This document shows, in pieces, positions 41,960-50,992 of a stretch of DNA of 64,000 bases (position 1 is its first letter; the number at the start of each line of letters is the position of its first letter). The notes beneath the pieces were generated by a model, which was not told the origin of the DNA, searched no databases, and saw only the letters and a list, made by a program, of their open reading frames with translations. This DNA is from JBHFEI01 sp041928815. Its GTDB lineage: Bacteria > Pseudomonadota > Alphaproteobacteria > Rhizobiales > Rhizobiaceae. The position numbers and the translations under genes are program-made. Where the stretch lies: contig NZ_JBHFEI010000007.1 of assembly GCF_041928815.1 (NCBI RefSeq), positions 1-64,000 of the forward strand. The letters are read 5' to 3'.

Positions 41960-42928
41960 TTGACGGAAACTTCTCATTCCCTCGTCGACAAGGCGGCGGT
42001 CTCCGCCGCGCGCGGCACGCCGGAGCGGCTCGCGGCCCGGGTGCGCGGGCTCTCCGACCGGGCGATCGCCTGGATCTTCATCACGCCGGCGATCGTGCTG
42101 CTGCTCGCGATCAACATCTTCCCGCTGATCTGGGCGGTTTACCTTTCCTTCACCAATTACCGCGCCAACCGGCCGAACGCGGCGGTCGAGACGGTGGGCC
42201 TGCGCAATTACGAGCGCGTGCTGACCGATCCCGACATCTGGGCGGCGATGCAGACGACGGCGCATTTCGTCTTCTGGACCATCGTGTTCCAGACGATCAT
42301 CGGCTTCACGCTTGCCTATCTGATCGACCGGAAATTCCGCGGCCACGCCTTCTGGACGACCGTCATCTTGATCCCGATGATGCTGTCGCCGGCCGTCGTC
42401 GGCAATTTCTGGCGCTTCCTCTACCAGCCGCAGATCGGGCTCTTCAACTACATCGTCTCCTTCTTCACCGGCATCCCGCCCTCCTCCTTCGAGATGCTCG
42501 GATCCGTGCCGCTGTCGCCCTGGGCGATCGTCATCGTCGACACCTGGATGTGGACGCCCTATGTCATGCTGATCTGCCTCGCCGGCCTGCGCTCGATCCC
42601 GGATTACATCTACGAGGCGGCCGAGGTCGACCGGGCGCCGGCCTGGCGGCAGTTCGTCTCGATCACCCTGCCGATGGCGCTGCCCTTCATCATGCTCGCC
42701 GTGCTCTTCCGCGGCATCGAGAACTTCAAGATGTTCGACATGGTGATGCTGCTCACCGGCGGCGGGCCGGGCTCGACCACCGAGGTCGCCTCGATCACGC
42801 TGAAGCGGCAGGCCTTCGAAAGCTGGCTCACCGGCCGCTCCTCCGCCTTCGCCATCATCCTCTTCGTCGCCGTCTTCGGCCTCGCCAACATCTACGTGAA
42901 GGCCCTCAACAAGGTGAAGAGCCGATGA
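41960..42928 (+). CDS. Polyol-type ABC permease, MalF-like (TTG start)
   Basis: A 322-residue inner-membrane permease with six helices and the EAA coupling loop EAAEVDRAPAWRQFVSITLP near residue 220. It begins at TTG 41960 behind AGGGTGG; no ATG fits before the first helix. The next permease starts within its stop codon (ATGA). Confidence 0.9.
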   Translation: MTETSHSLVDKAAVSAARGTPERLAARVRGLSDRAIAWIFITPAIVLLLAINIFPLIWAVYLSFTNYRANRPNAAVETVGLRNYERVLTDPDIWAAMQTTAHFVFWTIVFQTIIGFTLAYLIDRKFRGHAFWTTVILIPMMLSPAVVGNFWRFLYQPQIGLFNYIVSFFTGIPPSSFEMLGSVPLSPWAIVIVDTWMWTPYVMLICLAGLRSIPDYIYEAAEVDRAPAWRQFVSITLPMALPFIMLAVLFRGIENFKMFDMVMLLTGGGPGSTTEVASITLKRQAFESWLTGRSSAFAIILFVAVFGLANIYVKALNKVKSR

Positions 42929-43878
42929 GCACCGCCAACACCGCCCATTCCGTCGTCGAGCCCAGCGTCACCACCAAGCGCATCGCCGGCGCCATCGTCA
43001 TCCTCTACGCGCTGGTGACGATGATCCCGCTCGCCTGGATCTTCCTCACCAGCATCAAATCGCCGCCGGACTCGATTTCCTATCCGCCGAAGCTTTTCTT
43101 CTCGCCGACGCTCGAGGGCTACTGCAACCTCTTCACCACCCGCACGCGGCAGACGCCGGACTATATCCAGAGCCTCGGCCCCCCGACGGGCACGTGCGAC
43201 GAGATCACCCGCAGCCGCAACATGGTGATCGCCGGACCGTCGAACTACTGGCCGCGCTTCCAGAACTCGATGATCATCGCCTTCGGCTCGACCTTCCTCG
43301 CCGTGACGCTCGGCACGCTGGCTGCCTACGGCTTCTCGCGCTTCAGGGTGCCGCTCGCCGACGACCTCCTGTTCTTCATCCTGTCGACACGGATGATGCC
43401 GCCGATCGCCGTCGCCATCCCGATCTACCTGATGTACCGCCAGCTCGGGCTTTCCGACACGGCGCTCGGCATGATCCTGCTCTACACCGCCGTCAACGTC
43501 TCGCTCGCCGTCTGGCTGCTCAAGGGATTCATCGACGAGATCCCGCGCGAATACGAGGAGGCGGCGATGATCGACGGCTATACCCGGCTCCAGGCCTTCC
43601 GCAAGGTGGTGCTGCCGCAGGCGACGACCGGGATCGCCGCCACCGCGATCTTCTGCCTGATCTTCGCCTGGAACGAATATGCCTTCGCCGTGCTGCTGAC
43701 CTCGGGCTCCGCCCAGACGGCGCCGCCCTTCATCCCGACGATCATCGGCGAGGGCGGCATGGACTGGCCGGCGGTCGCGGCCGGCACCACCATCTTCCTC
43801 GTGCCGATCCTCGTCTTCACCATCCTGCTGCGCAAGCAACTGTTGCGCGGCATCACCTTCGGAGCCGTGCGCAAATGA
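42925..43878 (+). CDS. Polyol-type ABC permease, MalG-like
   Basis: A 317-residue permease. After the first helix comes a periplasmic segment of about 70 residues with two cysteines (EGYCNLF and TGTCDEI), longer than in most MalG proteins. The EAA loop EEAAMIDGYTRLQAFRKVVL is near residue 212. Both ends overlap neighbouring genes by 4 bp, so it is translationally coupled to the first permease and to the tiny membrane protein that follows. Confidence 0.9.
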   Translation: MSTANTAHSVVEPSVTTKRIAGAIVILYALVTMIPLAWIFLTSIKSPPDSISYPPKLFFSPTLEGYCNLFTTRTRQTPDYIQSLGPPTGTCDEITRSRNMVIAGPSNYWPRFQNSMIIAFGSTFLAVTLGTLAAYGFSRFRVPLADDLLFFILSTRMMPPIAVAIPIYLMYRQLGLSDTALGMILLYTAVNVSLAVWLLKGFIDEIPREYEEAAMIDGYTRLQAFRKVVLPQATTGIAATAIFCLIFAWNEYAFAVLLTSGSAQTAPPFIPTIIGEGGMDWPAVAAGTTIFLVPILVFTILLRKQLLRGITFGAVRK

Positions 43879-44078
43879 CGAACGACCCCGCCCCCCGCAA
43901 GGTCTCCCGACCCGCCCTCCTCCGGCGCGGGCCGATGGAGATGGTCGCCACGATCCTGATCGGCCTCGGCTTCCTGATGCTGTTCCAGCCCTTCGTCATG
44001 GCGCTCTACACCTATTCTTTCGTCACGCTGCTCGCCGGCACCGTGATGTTCATCATCGTCTCGAAATTTCCGGAGTAG
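43875..44078 (+). CDS. Tiny two-helix membrane protein of the ABC operon
   Basis: A 67-residue protein: a basic N-terminus (about 1-20), then two hydrophobic segments, about residues 21-40 (MEMVATILIGLGFLMLFQPF) and 43-62. It overlaps the permease stop by ATGA and ends 4 bp before the first ATPase gene, so it is embedded in the transporter operon. Glycerol importers of the GlpSTPQV type also encode a small membrane protein (GlpU) of unknown role; I cannot show homology. It may stabilise the permease pair. Confidence 0.75.
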   Translation: MTNDPAPRKVSRPALLRRGPMEMVATILIGLGFLMLFQPFVMALYTYSFVTLLAGTVMFIIVSKFPE

Positions 44079-44082
44079 CGCC

Positions 44083-45180
44083 ATGGCCGAGATCCGGGTG
44101 GAAAACCTGCGCAAACAGTTCTCCGATTTCGTCGCCGTTCAGGATTCGACCTTCACCGTCGCCGACGGCGAGTTCCTCGCATTGCTCGGCCCCTCCGGCT
44201 GCGGCAAGACGACGACGCTGCGCATGATCGCCGGCCTCGAGCTGCCGACCAGCGGCCGCATCCGGCTCGGCGGCGAGGACGTCACCTTCAACCGGGCGAG
44301 CGCCCGCGACATCGCCTTCGTCTTCCAGCTCTTCGCCCTCTATCCGCACATGAACGTGCGCAAAAACATCGGTTTTCCCCTTCTGTCGCAAGGGGTGGCG
44401 AAGGCCGAGATCCGCGCCCGCGTCGAGGAGACGGCGCGGCTCCTGCGCATCGACCACCTGCTCGACCGCTCGGTCTCCGGCCTTGCCGGCGGCGACCGGC
44501 AGCGCGTGGCGCTCGGCCGCGCCATCGTCCGCCGGCCGAAATGCTTCCTGATGGACGAGCCGCTCGGCACGCTCGACGCGGAGTTCCGCGACGTGATGGT
44601 CCGCGAACTGCGCGAACTGCACAACCGAATCCACGCGACCACCGTCTATGTCACCCACGACCAGATGGAGGCGATGGCGATGGCCGACAAGATCGCCGTG
44701 ATGAACCACGGCGTCATCGAGCAGTTCGACAGCCCTCGCGAGATCTACGACCGGCCGGCCAGCATGTATGTCGCCGACTTCATCGGCTCGCCGCCGATGA
44801 ATTTTCTCCGCTTCACCTCCGGGCTGCAAAAGGGCGCGCGCTCCGTCTCGCTGCGCGGCGTGCCGGTCGGCGTGCCGGAGGTGCATGTCGACCGGGCGGA
44901 AAGCGAACTGGCGCTCGGCGTGCGCCCGGAGCATATCCGCTTCAGCGACGCCTCGCCGCTGCGCGGCCGGGTCTACGGCGCCGAATATCTCGGCACCAAC
45001 CAGATCGTCTCGGTCGAGACCGGCGAGGGCATGCTGAAGGCGCGGGTGCCCGCCGACCTCTCGCTGAAGACCGGCGAGACGGTCGGGCTGACGCTCGACA
45101 GCGCCCGGCTCGCCCTCTTCGACTGCGCCTCGGGCCGCGCCCTTCCCTCCTCTCTCTATTCGGAGGCCCGTCATGGCTGA
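44083..45180 (+). CDS. ABC transporter ATPase 1 (UgpC/GlpS-like) with altered signature
   Basis: A 365-residue ATPase with a C-terminal TOBE-type domain. Walker A GPSGCGKTTTLRMI and Walker B CFLMDEPLGTLDAEF are intact, but the signature motif is SGLAGGDRQRVALGRAI where LSGGQ is normal. The H-loop TVYVTHDQMEAM is present. It overlaps the second ATPase by 8 bp. Two unequal ATPases suggest a heterodimer in which one composite site differs in activity. Confidence 0.92.
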   Translation: MAEIRVENLRKQFSDFVAVQDSTFTVADGEFLALLGPSGCGKTTTLRMIAGLELPTSGRIRLGGEDVTFNRASARDIAFVFQLFALYPHMNVRKNIGFPLLSQGVAKAEIRARVEETARLLRIDHLLDRSVSGLAGGDRQRVALGRAIVRRPKCFLMDEPLGTLDAEFRDVMVRELRELHNRIHATTVYVTHDQMEAMAMADKIAVMNHGVIEQFDSPREIYDRPASMYVADFIGSPPMNFLRFTSGLQKGARSVSLRGVPVGVPEVHVDRAESELALGVRPEHIRFSDASPLRGRVYGAEYLGTNQIVSVETGEGMLKARVPADLSLKTGETVGLTLDSARLALFDCASGRALPSSLYSEARHG

Positions 45181-46180
45181 GGTGGTTCTGACCGGGATCG
45201 ACAAGCATTTCGGCGACACCCATGCGGTCAAGGGCGTCGATCTTTCGATCGGCGACGGCGAATTCGTCGTCCTGCTCGGACCAACCGGCGCCGGCAAGAC
45301 GACGCTGCTGCGCCTGATCGCCGGGCTCGAACGGCCCGATGCCGGCCGCATCACCATTGCCGGCCGCGATGTCGCGACGGAGGCGCCGGCCGGGCGCGAC
45401 GTCGCCTTCGTCTTCCAGCAATATTCGCTCTACCCGCATTTGAGCGTCTACGAGAACCTCGCCTTCCCGCTGAAATCGCCGGCACGGCGCATGGAGAAGG
45501 ACGAGATCGACCGCCGCGTGCGCGAGGTGGCGAAGATGGTGCGCATCGACCACAAGCTTGAGAACCGCTCGACGCGGCTTTCCGGCGGCGAGATGCAGCG
45601 CGTCGCCATCGGCCGGGCGCTGGTGCGCCGCCCGGCGATCTACCTGATGGACGAGCCGCTCTCCTCGCTCGACGCCAAGCTGCGCGGCGAACTCCGGCTG
45701 GAACTGAAGCGCATCCAGAGGGATCTCGGCTCGACCCTGCTCTACGTCACCCACGACCAGATCGAGGCGATGACCATGGCCGACCGGATCGGCATCCTCT
45801 CGGAGGGACGGCTCGTCCAGGTCGGAACGCCGCGGGAGATCTATGCCGATCCCGCCAACCTCCACGTCGCCGCCCGCCTCGGCCAGCCGCACATCAATCT
45901 CCTGCCGGACGGGCTCTTGCCGGGCGCCGCCGCGCCAAAGGGCACGAAGACCGTCGGCGCGCGCACCGAGCACATCGAGATCGTGGCCGGCGAGACGCCG
46001 AATGCCGAGATCGACTGGATCGAGCATCTCGGCGATCAGAACCACCTTCATATCCGCGTGCGCGAACACAGGCTGGTGACGCTTGCCGATCCCTATCTCG
46101 AGGTGAAGCCCGGCGACAGGATTGCGCTGCGCTACAGGAATCCGCTCTATTTCGGCGCGGACGGGCAGAGGCTGACGTGA
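45173..46180 (+). CDS. ABC transporter ATPase 2 (UgpC/GlpT-like)
   Basis: A 335-residue ATPase with Walker A GPTGAGKTTLLRLI, canonical signature LSGGEMQRVAIGRAL, Walker B IYLMDEPLSSLDAKL and H-loop YVTHDQIEAM, then a TOBE-like domain. Its start lies inside the end of ATPase 1, so the two are made in equal amounts. It ends 36 bp before the fused dihydroxyacetone kinase. Confidence 0.93.
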   Translation: MAEVVLTGIDKHFGDTHAVKGVDLSIGDGEFVVLLGPTGAGKTTLLRLIAGLERPDAGRITIAGRDVATEAPAGRDVAFVFQQYSLYPHLSVYENLAFPLKSPARRMEKDEIDRRVREVAKMVRIDHKLENRSTRLSGGEMQRVAIGRALVRRPAIYLMDEPLSSLDAKLRGELRLELKRIQRDLGSTLLYVTHDQIEAMTMADRIGILSEGRLVQVGTPREIYADPANLHVAARLGQPHINLLPDGLLPGAAAPKGTKTVGARTEHIEIVAGETPNAEIDWIEHLGDQNHLHIRVREHRLVTLADPYLEVKPGDRIALRYRNPLYFGADGQRLT

Positions 46181-46216
46181 CAGCCGCCCTCCGCAGGGAA
46201 TGACGAAAACAGGACA

Positions 46217-47866
46217 ATGGCAATGAAACACTTCTTCAACCGCAGGGAAACGATCGTCGTCGAGGCGCTGGAGGGCGTGCTGAAGACCGCAGGCCCCGGC
46301 CGGCTTGCCCGGCTCGACGGCTTTCCGGCGATCAAGGTGATCCTGCGCGCCGATCTCGACCGCGACAAGGTCGCGATCGTTTCCGGCGGCGGCGCCGGCC
46401 ACGAGCCGTCCCATGCGGGCTTCGTCGGCCGTGGCCTTTTGACGGCGGCCGTCTCCGGCGAGATCTTCGCCTCGCCGAGCGTCGATGCGGTGCTCGCGGC
46501 GATCCGTGCCGTCACCGGTCCGAAGGGGACATTGCTGGTCGTCAAGAACTACACCGGCGACCGGCTGAATTTCGGCCTCGCGGCGGAGAAGGCGCGGGCC
46601 GAGGGTTATGACGTCGAGATGGTCATCGTCGGCGACGATATCGCCCTGCCCGACCTCGCCCAGCCGCGCGGCGTCGCCGGCACGCTCTTCGTCCACAAGA
46701 TCGCCGGGCATCTCGCCGAAAGCGGGGCCGATCTCGCGACGGTCGCGGCCGCCGCCCGGGCGGCGGCCGGCGACATCGTCTCGCTCGGCGTGTCGCTGTC
46801 CACCTGCTCGATCCCGGGCCAGGCGCATGAGGCGCGCCTCGGCGAAAACGAAGGCGAACTCGGCCTCGGCATCCACGGCGAGCCCGGCGTCGAGCGCATC
46901 GCCCTCAAGCCGGCCGCCGATCTCGTCGGCATCATGGTCGAGCGGCTGACGGCGGCGCTGCCGGCGGAGGGCGACCTCGCGCTGATCGTCAACAATCTCG
47001 GCGCGGTGCCGCCGCTCGAAATGGCGCTCGTCGCCAACGACGTGCTCTCCTCGCCGCTCGGCGCCCGCATCGCCCGCGTGATCGGCCCGGCGCCGCTGAT
47101 GACGGCACTCAACATGAACGGCTTTTCCCTGTCGCTGATCCCGCTCGATGCCGAACGCGCGGCAGCGCTTGACAGCACCGTCGCCCCGGTCGCCTGGGTC
47201 CCGGCCGTGTCGCGCGGGCCGGTCGCCGTCGTCGCGATGCCGGCAGGTACCGCATCGGCCGCTGCGGTCGAGGCGAGCGCCGCCCCCGCCGTCGCCGCCC
47301 TGCTGACGACGATCTGCGATCGGCTGATCTCGGTCGAGACGGAACTGAACGGGCTCGACGCCCGCGCCGGCGACGGCGACACCGGCTCGACGGTCGCGAC
47401 CGGCGCGCGCGCGGTGCGCGACAGCCTCGGGCGCCTGCCGCTCGCCGACACGCCCGCCCTGCTGGCGGCGATCGGCGCGACGCTGTCGACCGCGATGGGC
47501 GGATCGAGCGGCGTCCTCCTGTCGATCTTCTTCACTGCCGCCTCGAAGGCGCTCGCCGATTCCGGCGACCTTGCAGCCGCACTGTCCGCCGGTCTCGACC
47601 GCATGACCTTCTACGGCGGGGCGACGCCAGGCGACCGGACGATGATCGACGCGCTCGCGCCGGCCCTCTCCGACCTCCCCCGCGGGGTCGCCGCGGCGGC
47701 GAAGGCCGCCCGCGACGGGGCCGAGGCGACGCGCGGCATGACCAGGGCCAAGGCCGGACGTGCCGCCTATATCGGCGCCTCCGATCTCGAAGGGGTCGCC
47801 GATCCCGGTGCGGTCGCGGTCGCCTATGCCTTCGAGGCAGCGGCCGGCGCAAGCATCTCGAACTGA
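46217..47866 (+). CDS. ATP-dependent dihydroxyacetone kinase, fused DhaK-DhaL
   Basis: A 549-residue cytoplasmic kinase of the Citrobacter-type. The DhaK domain (about 1-335) has SGGGAGHEPSHAGFVG and the covalent substrate site His220 in GLGIHGEPG. After an Ala-rich linker the DhaL domain (about 360-549) has the metal/nucleotide motif GDGDTGS (385-391), GGSSGVLLSIFF and GGATPGDRTMIDAL. It phosphorylates dihydroxyacetone, or possibly a related tetrulose, with ATP. The start is 46217 or ATG 46223. Confidence 0.93.
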   Translation: MAMKHFFNRRETIVVEALEGVLKTAGPGRLARLDGFPAIKVILRADLDRDKVAIVSGGGAGHEPSHAGFVGRGLLTAAVSGEIFASPSVDAVLAAIRAVTGPKGTLLVVKNYTGDRLNFGLAAEKARAEGYDVEMVIVGDDIALPDLAQPRGVAGTLFVHKIAGHLAESGADLATVAAAARAAAGDIVSLGVSLSTCSIPGQAHEARLGENEGELGLGIHGEPGVERIALKPAADLVGIMVERLTAALPAEGDLALIVNNLGAVPPLEMALVANDVLSSPLGARIARVIGPAPLMTALNMNGFSLSLIPLDAERAAALDSTVAPVAWVPAVSRGPVAVVAMPAGTASAAAVEASAAPAVAALLTTICDRLISVETELNGLDARAGDGDTGSTVATGARAVRDSLGRLPLADTPALLAAIGATLSTAMGGSSGVLLSIFFTAASKALADSGDLAAALSAGLDRMTFYGGATPGDRTMIDALAPALSDLPRGVAAAAKAARDGAEATRGMTRAKAGRAAYIGASDLEGVADPGAVAVAYAFEAAAGASISN

Positions 47867-48128
47867 AGCGGGAGCGCCCCGGCCTCAGGCCATGCGTTGG
47901 AGCGCCGGTCGGCCCCGTTCGGTCGAAACGGCGTTTCCGACACTCATGTTGAAGCAGGGCATTGCCGGTCCTCGTTTCACTCCGGGCGCATGATGCTCCG
48001 GAAAGCAGAAGGACAGGGCATGTCCGGCAGCGGCGAGAGCGCTTCGGGAACGGGCGAGGCGGTGAAGGCGGGCGAAGGGCGCGTTCCGGTGTCTGCGACC
48101 GGCACTGCGCGTGGAAGGGGAGGCGGAG

Positions 48129-48752
48129 GTGGCGCGACACGACACGGCATTGCTGAGCGGGCTGATCGAAACCTGCCGCGACGCGATCGCCCTCCATGCC
48201 GAGACGCTCTGCGACCTCGACCGCGCGATCGGCGACGGGGATCACGGCACCAACCTCAGGCGCGGCTGCGAGGCCGTGCATGCGCAACGCGTCGCTGTCG
48301 CGGCGCTGCCGCTCGCCCAAGCGCTGGAGAGGATCGGGACGCTCTTGGTCATGAGTGTCGGCGGTGCGTCGGGGCCGCTCTACGGCACGCTGCTGATCGA
48401 GCTCGGCCGCGCGCTTGCGGGCCGCGACACAGTGTCGCCGGAGGACCTGGCGGTGGCGCTTCGCCATGCCGTCGCCGCCGTCGCCCGGCGCGGCAGGACG
48501 TCGGCCGGTGACAAGACGCTGCTCGACGTCCTCTACCCCGTCGCCGCCGCCCTTTCCCGGCAGGCAACGCTGCCGGCGATCTCGCGCCGGGCGCGGATCA
48601 GCGCCGGGCGGACGGCGGCGATGCAGGCACGACGCGGCCGCGCCGCCTTCCTCGGCGAGCGCTCGATCGGCCATGTCGATCCGGGAGCCTCCAGTTGCGC
48701 CCTGATGACGGCCGCGATATGCCGCTATCTTCAGGAGCATAGACCGCAATGA
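48129..48752 (+). CDS. dhaL: PTS-type dihydroxyacetone kinase ADP-binding subunit DhaL (GTG start)
   Basis: A 207-residue subunit that holds ADP as a permanent phosphate carrier and transfers phosphate to the substrate on DhaK. GDGDHGTN (35-42) supplies the Mg-binding aspartates; SVGGASGPLYGTLL and TSAGDKTLLDVLYP are standard DhaL segments, as is SIGHVDPGASSCALM near the end. The GTG at 48129 is chosen because AAGGGGAGG lies 5 bases before it. A 262-bp gap without a recognisable gene precedes it; its stop overlaps dhaM. Confidence 0.92.
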   Translation: MARHDTALLSGLIETCRDAIALHAETLCDLDRAIGDGDHGTNLRRGCEAVHAQRVAVAALPLAQALERIGTLLVMSVGGASGPLYGTLLIELGRALAGRDTVSPEDLAVALRHAVAAVARRGRTSAGDKTLLDVLYPVAAALSRQATLPAISRRARISAGRTAAMQARRGRAAFLGERSIGHVDPGASSCALMTAAICRYLQEHRPQ

Positions 48753-49147
48753 AGAGCAGTTCCGGCACCGTCGGCATCGTCATCGTCTCCCACTCGCCGC
48801 TGGTGGCCGAGGGGACGGCGGACATGGTGCGACAGATGGTCGGCGACAGCGTTCCCCTCGCCTGGTCGGGCGGCAATCCGGCCGGCGGCCTCGGCACCAG
48901 CATGGCGAGCATCCTGGGTGCCATCGAAACGGTCTGGTCGGAGGCGGGCGTCGCCGTCTTCGTCGATCTCGGCGGCGCGGAGACGAACAGCGAGATGGCG
49001 ATCGAGGCGCTTGGACCGCCACGTGCCGGACAGGTGGCGATCTGCAACGCGCCGCTCGTCGAGGGTGCGGTGATCGCGGCGGCGGAGGCGGCCGGCGGCG
49101 CGCCGCTCGCGCGCGTCGTCGCCACGGCGGAGGAGCTTTCGCCGTGA
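48749..49147 (+). CDS. dhaM: DhaM, EIIA(Man)-type phosphocarrier
   Basis: A 132-residue single EIIA domain. The phosphorylated histidine is His15 in GIVIVSHSPLVAEG, matching the VSHS site of DhaM. E. coli DhaM carries this domain fused to HPr and part of EI; here HPr and EI are separate downstream genes. It takes phosphate from HPr and passes it to the ADP on DhaL. Overlaps with dhaL and the HPr gene are 4 bp. Confidence 0.93.
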   Translation: MKSSSGTVGIVIVSHSPLVAEGTADMVRQMVGDSVPLAWSGGNPAGGLGTSMASILGAIETVWSEAGVAVFVDLGGAETNSEMAIEALGPPRAGQVAICNAPLVEGAVIAAAEAAGGAPLARVVATAEELSP

Positions 49148-49452
49148 TGGACGCGACGGATTGCCAGGCGGAGATCGAGGTGACCCACGGCGTCGGGCTG
49201 CATGCCCGTCCCTCGGTCACCTTCGCGCGGCTGGCGAAGTCGTTTCCCTGCAAGGTCGAGATCGAGGTCAATGCCAGCGGCGTCTGGCTCAACGGCAAGA
49301 GCATCGCCAAGATCATGGGCGCGAAGATCCGCAAAGGGGCGATCCTGAAGATCCGCGCGGAGGGCGGCCGGGCCGACGAAGCCGTCTTCGCGCTGAAGAG
49401 CCTGGTCGAGCGCGATTTCGACGAGGACCGCCGCCATGGGCGCATCCTTTAA
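49144..49452 (+). CDS. HPr-family phosphocarrier
   Basis: A 102-residue HPr. The active histidine is His20 in GVGLHARPSVTF, and NGKSIAKIMGAKI carries the regulatory-serine region. A short C-terminal extension DFDEDRRHGRIL overlaps the EI gene by 17 bp. The start may be GTG 49144 (overlapping the dhaM stop) or ATG 49147. It would relay phosphate from the adjacent EI to DhaM. Confidence 0.93.
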   Translation: MMDATDCQAEIEVTHGVGLHARPSVTFARLAKSFPCKVEIEVNASGVWLNGKSIAKIMGAKIRKGAILKIRAEGGRADEAVFALKSLVERDFDEDRRHGRIL

Positions 49453-50992
49453 CCTCAAGGGAACCGGCGTGTCCGAAGGCCGGGCCGCAGGCCCCGCCTT
49501 CGTGCCGCGCGTCCATGCGCCGGGTGGGGCGGGGCGGCAGGGAGGTCGCCGCCTCGCCGACGCAGTCGCGGCGGCGCGCGGCGCGCTGGAGGCGCTGGCC
49601 GGCCGGTGCAGCCCGGACGAGGCGGCGCTGCTCGCGGTGCAGATCGAACTGCTCGACGACCCCGAACTCAGGGCCGAGGCCGACCGCCGCATCGCCGGCG
49701 GCAGCGATGCGGCGGAGGCCTTTTCGGCGACGCTCGGCGCGCTGGCGGCGGGGCTCGCCAAGGATCCCGGCGATGCCTTCGCCGCCCGCGCCGACGACGT
49801 CGCCGACGTCGAGGGGCGGGTGCTTGATGCACTGGCGGGGACGGCGCCGGAGGCCTTTCCGCCCGGCGCCATCTTCGTCGGCGAGGACATGCGGCCGAGC
49901 GCTTTCCTCGCGCATGACTGGTCGCGGGGCGGCGGCATCGCGCTCTTCTCTGGCAGCGGCGCCAGCCATGTGGCGATGCTGGCCCGCAGCCGCGCCGTGC
50001 CGATGGTGGTTGCGGCCGGCCGCTTCCCGATCGAAAACGGCGAGACACTGCTGATCGACGGCGGCAGCGGCGACCTCGTCATCGGAGGAGCGCCGGAAGG
50101 GCGTGAGCCGCGTCCCCCGGGCCCGGCCGCGATGCGTGCCGAGGACGACGGCCGGGTGGCCCTGCCGGACGGGCGCGTGCTGACCCTTCTTGCCACCATC
50201 AACAGCGAGGACGAGCTCGGCGGTCTCGACCCCTCGGCCGTCGCCGGCATCGGCGTCGTCCGCAGCGAATTCTTCGTCCCGCCCGCCGCCCGCTTCGACG
50301 AGGCGGCGCAGGCGCGGCTTTACCGGCGGCTGATGCTGCGGGCGAAGGGCAAGCCCGTCACCGTACGGCTCTTCGACTTCGGCGGAGACAAGGACATCCC
50401 GGCCGGATCCGGAGACGATTCTCCCGACCTTCGCGGCGTCCGCCTGCTTCTGGCCCGCCCGGATCTTGCCCGCGCGCAGATCCGGGCGCTGCTTGCCGCG
50501 GCGCCCGCGGGCGATCTGCGCATCCTGCTGCCGATGGTCACGGTGCCCGGCGAGGTCGCCGCCATCGCCGCGATCCTGGCGGACGAGGCGGCGGCCGTGG
50601 GCGTCGCGGTGCCGCCGCTCGGGATCATGGTCGAGGTGCCGGCCGCCGCCCTGACGCTCGATGCCTTCCCGCAGGCCGCCTTCTTTTCCCTCGGCACCAA
50701 CGATCTCCTGCATGCACTGGCGGCCGCCCGGCGCAGCGACGCGGCGACGGCGGCGCTCGTGGCGGCCACACGGCCCGCCCTGCTGCGGCTCGTCGCCCAT
50801 GTCGTCGCGGGCGCCGGCGGGCGTCCGGTCTGCATCTGCGGCGACCTCGCAGGCGAGCCCGGCATGCTTCCGGCCCTGGTTGCGGCGGGACTGTCGCAGT
50901 TTTCCATGGCGCCGGCGCGGATGGCGGCGTTTCGCGCCGCAGCCGCCGGCCTGCCCCGAACAGACGGGGAGGCGGGCGGCGATGGCGCGTGA
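49436..50992 (+). CDS. PTS enzyme I (phosphoenolpyruvate-protein phosphotransferase), dha-dedicated
   Basis: A 518-residue enzyme I, shorter than the usual 570. The phospho-histidine is His178 in GSGASHVAMLARSR. The PEP-binding C-terminal barrel is present: VVRSEFF, FDFGGDKD, GIMVEVPAA, FFSLGTNDLLH and the active-site cysteine in VCICGDLAGEP. A long Ala/Glu-rich HPr-binding helical region sits at about 40-140. It is translationally coupled to HPr. The presence of both domains means it can start the chain from PEP on its own. Confidence 0.93.
   Translation: MGASFNLKGTGVSEGRAAGPAFVPRVHAPGGAGRQGGRRLADAVAAARGALEALAGRCSPDEAALLAVQIELLDDPELRAEADRRIAGGSDAAEAFSATLGALAAGLAKDPGDAFAARADDVADVEGRVLDALAGTAPEAFPPGAIFVGEDMRPSAFLAHDWSRGGGIALFSGSGASHVAMLARSRAVPMVVAAGRFPIENGETLLIDGGSGDLVIGGAPEGREPRPPGPAAMRAEDDGRVALPDGRVLTLLATINSEDELGGLDPSAVAGIGVVRSEFFVPPAARFDEAAQARLYRRLMLRAKGKPVTVRLFDFGGDKDIPAGSGDDSPDLRGVRLLLARPDLARAQIRALLAAAPAGDLRILLPMVTVPGEVAAIAAILADEAAAVGVAVPPLGIMVEVPAAALTLDAFPQAAFFSLGTNDLLHALAAARRSDAATAALVAATRPALLRLVAHVVAGAGGRPVCICGDLAGEPGMLPALVAAGLSQFSMAPARMAAFRAAAAGLPRTDGEAGGDGA

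Noticed and set aside
47867..48128. A gene in the gap between the fused kinase and dhaL
   Set aside because: Open frames here are short, Arg/Gly-rich and without a ribosome-binding site; I see no convincing gene or hairpin.
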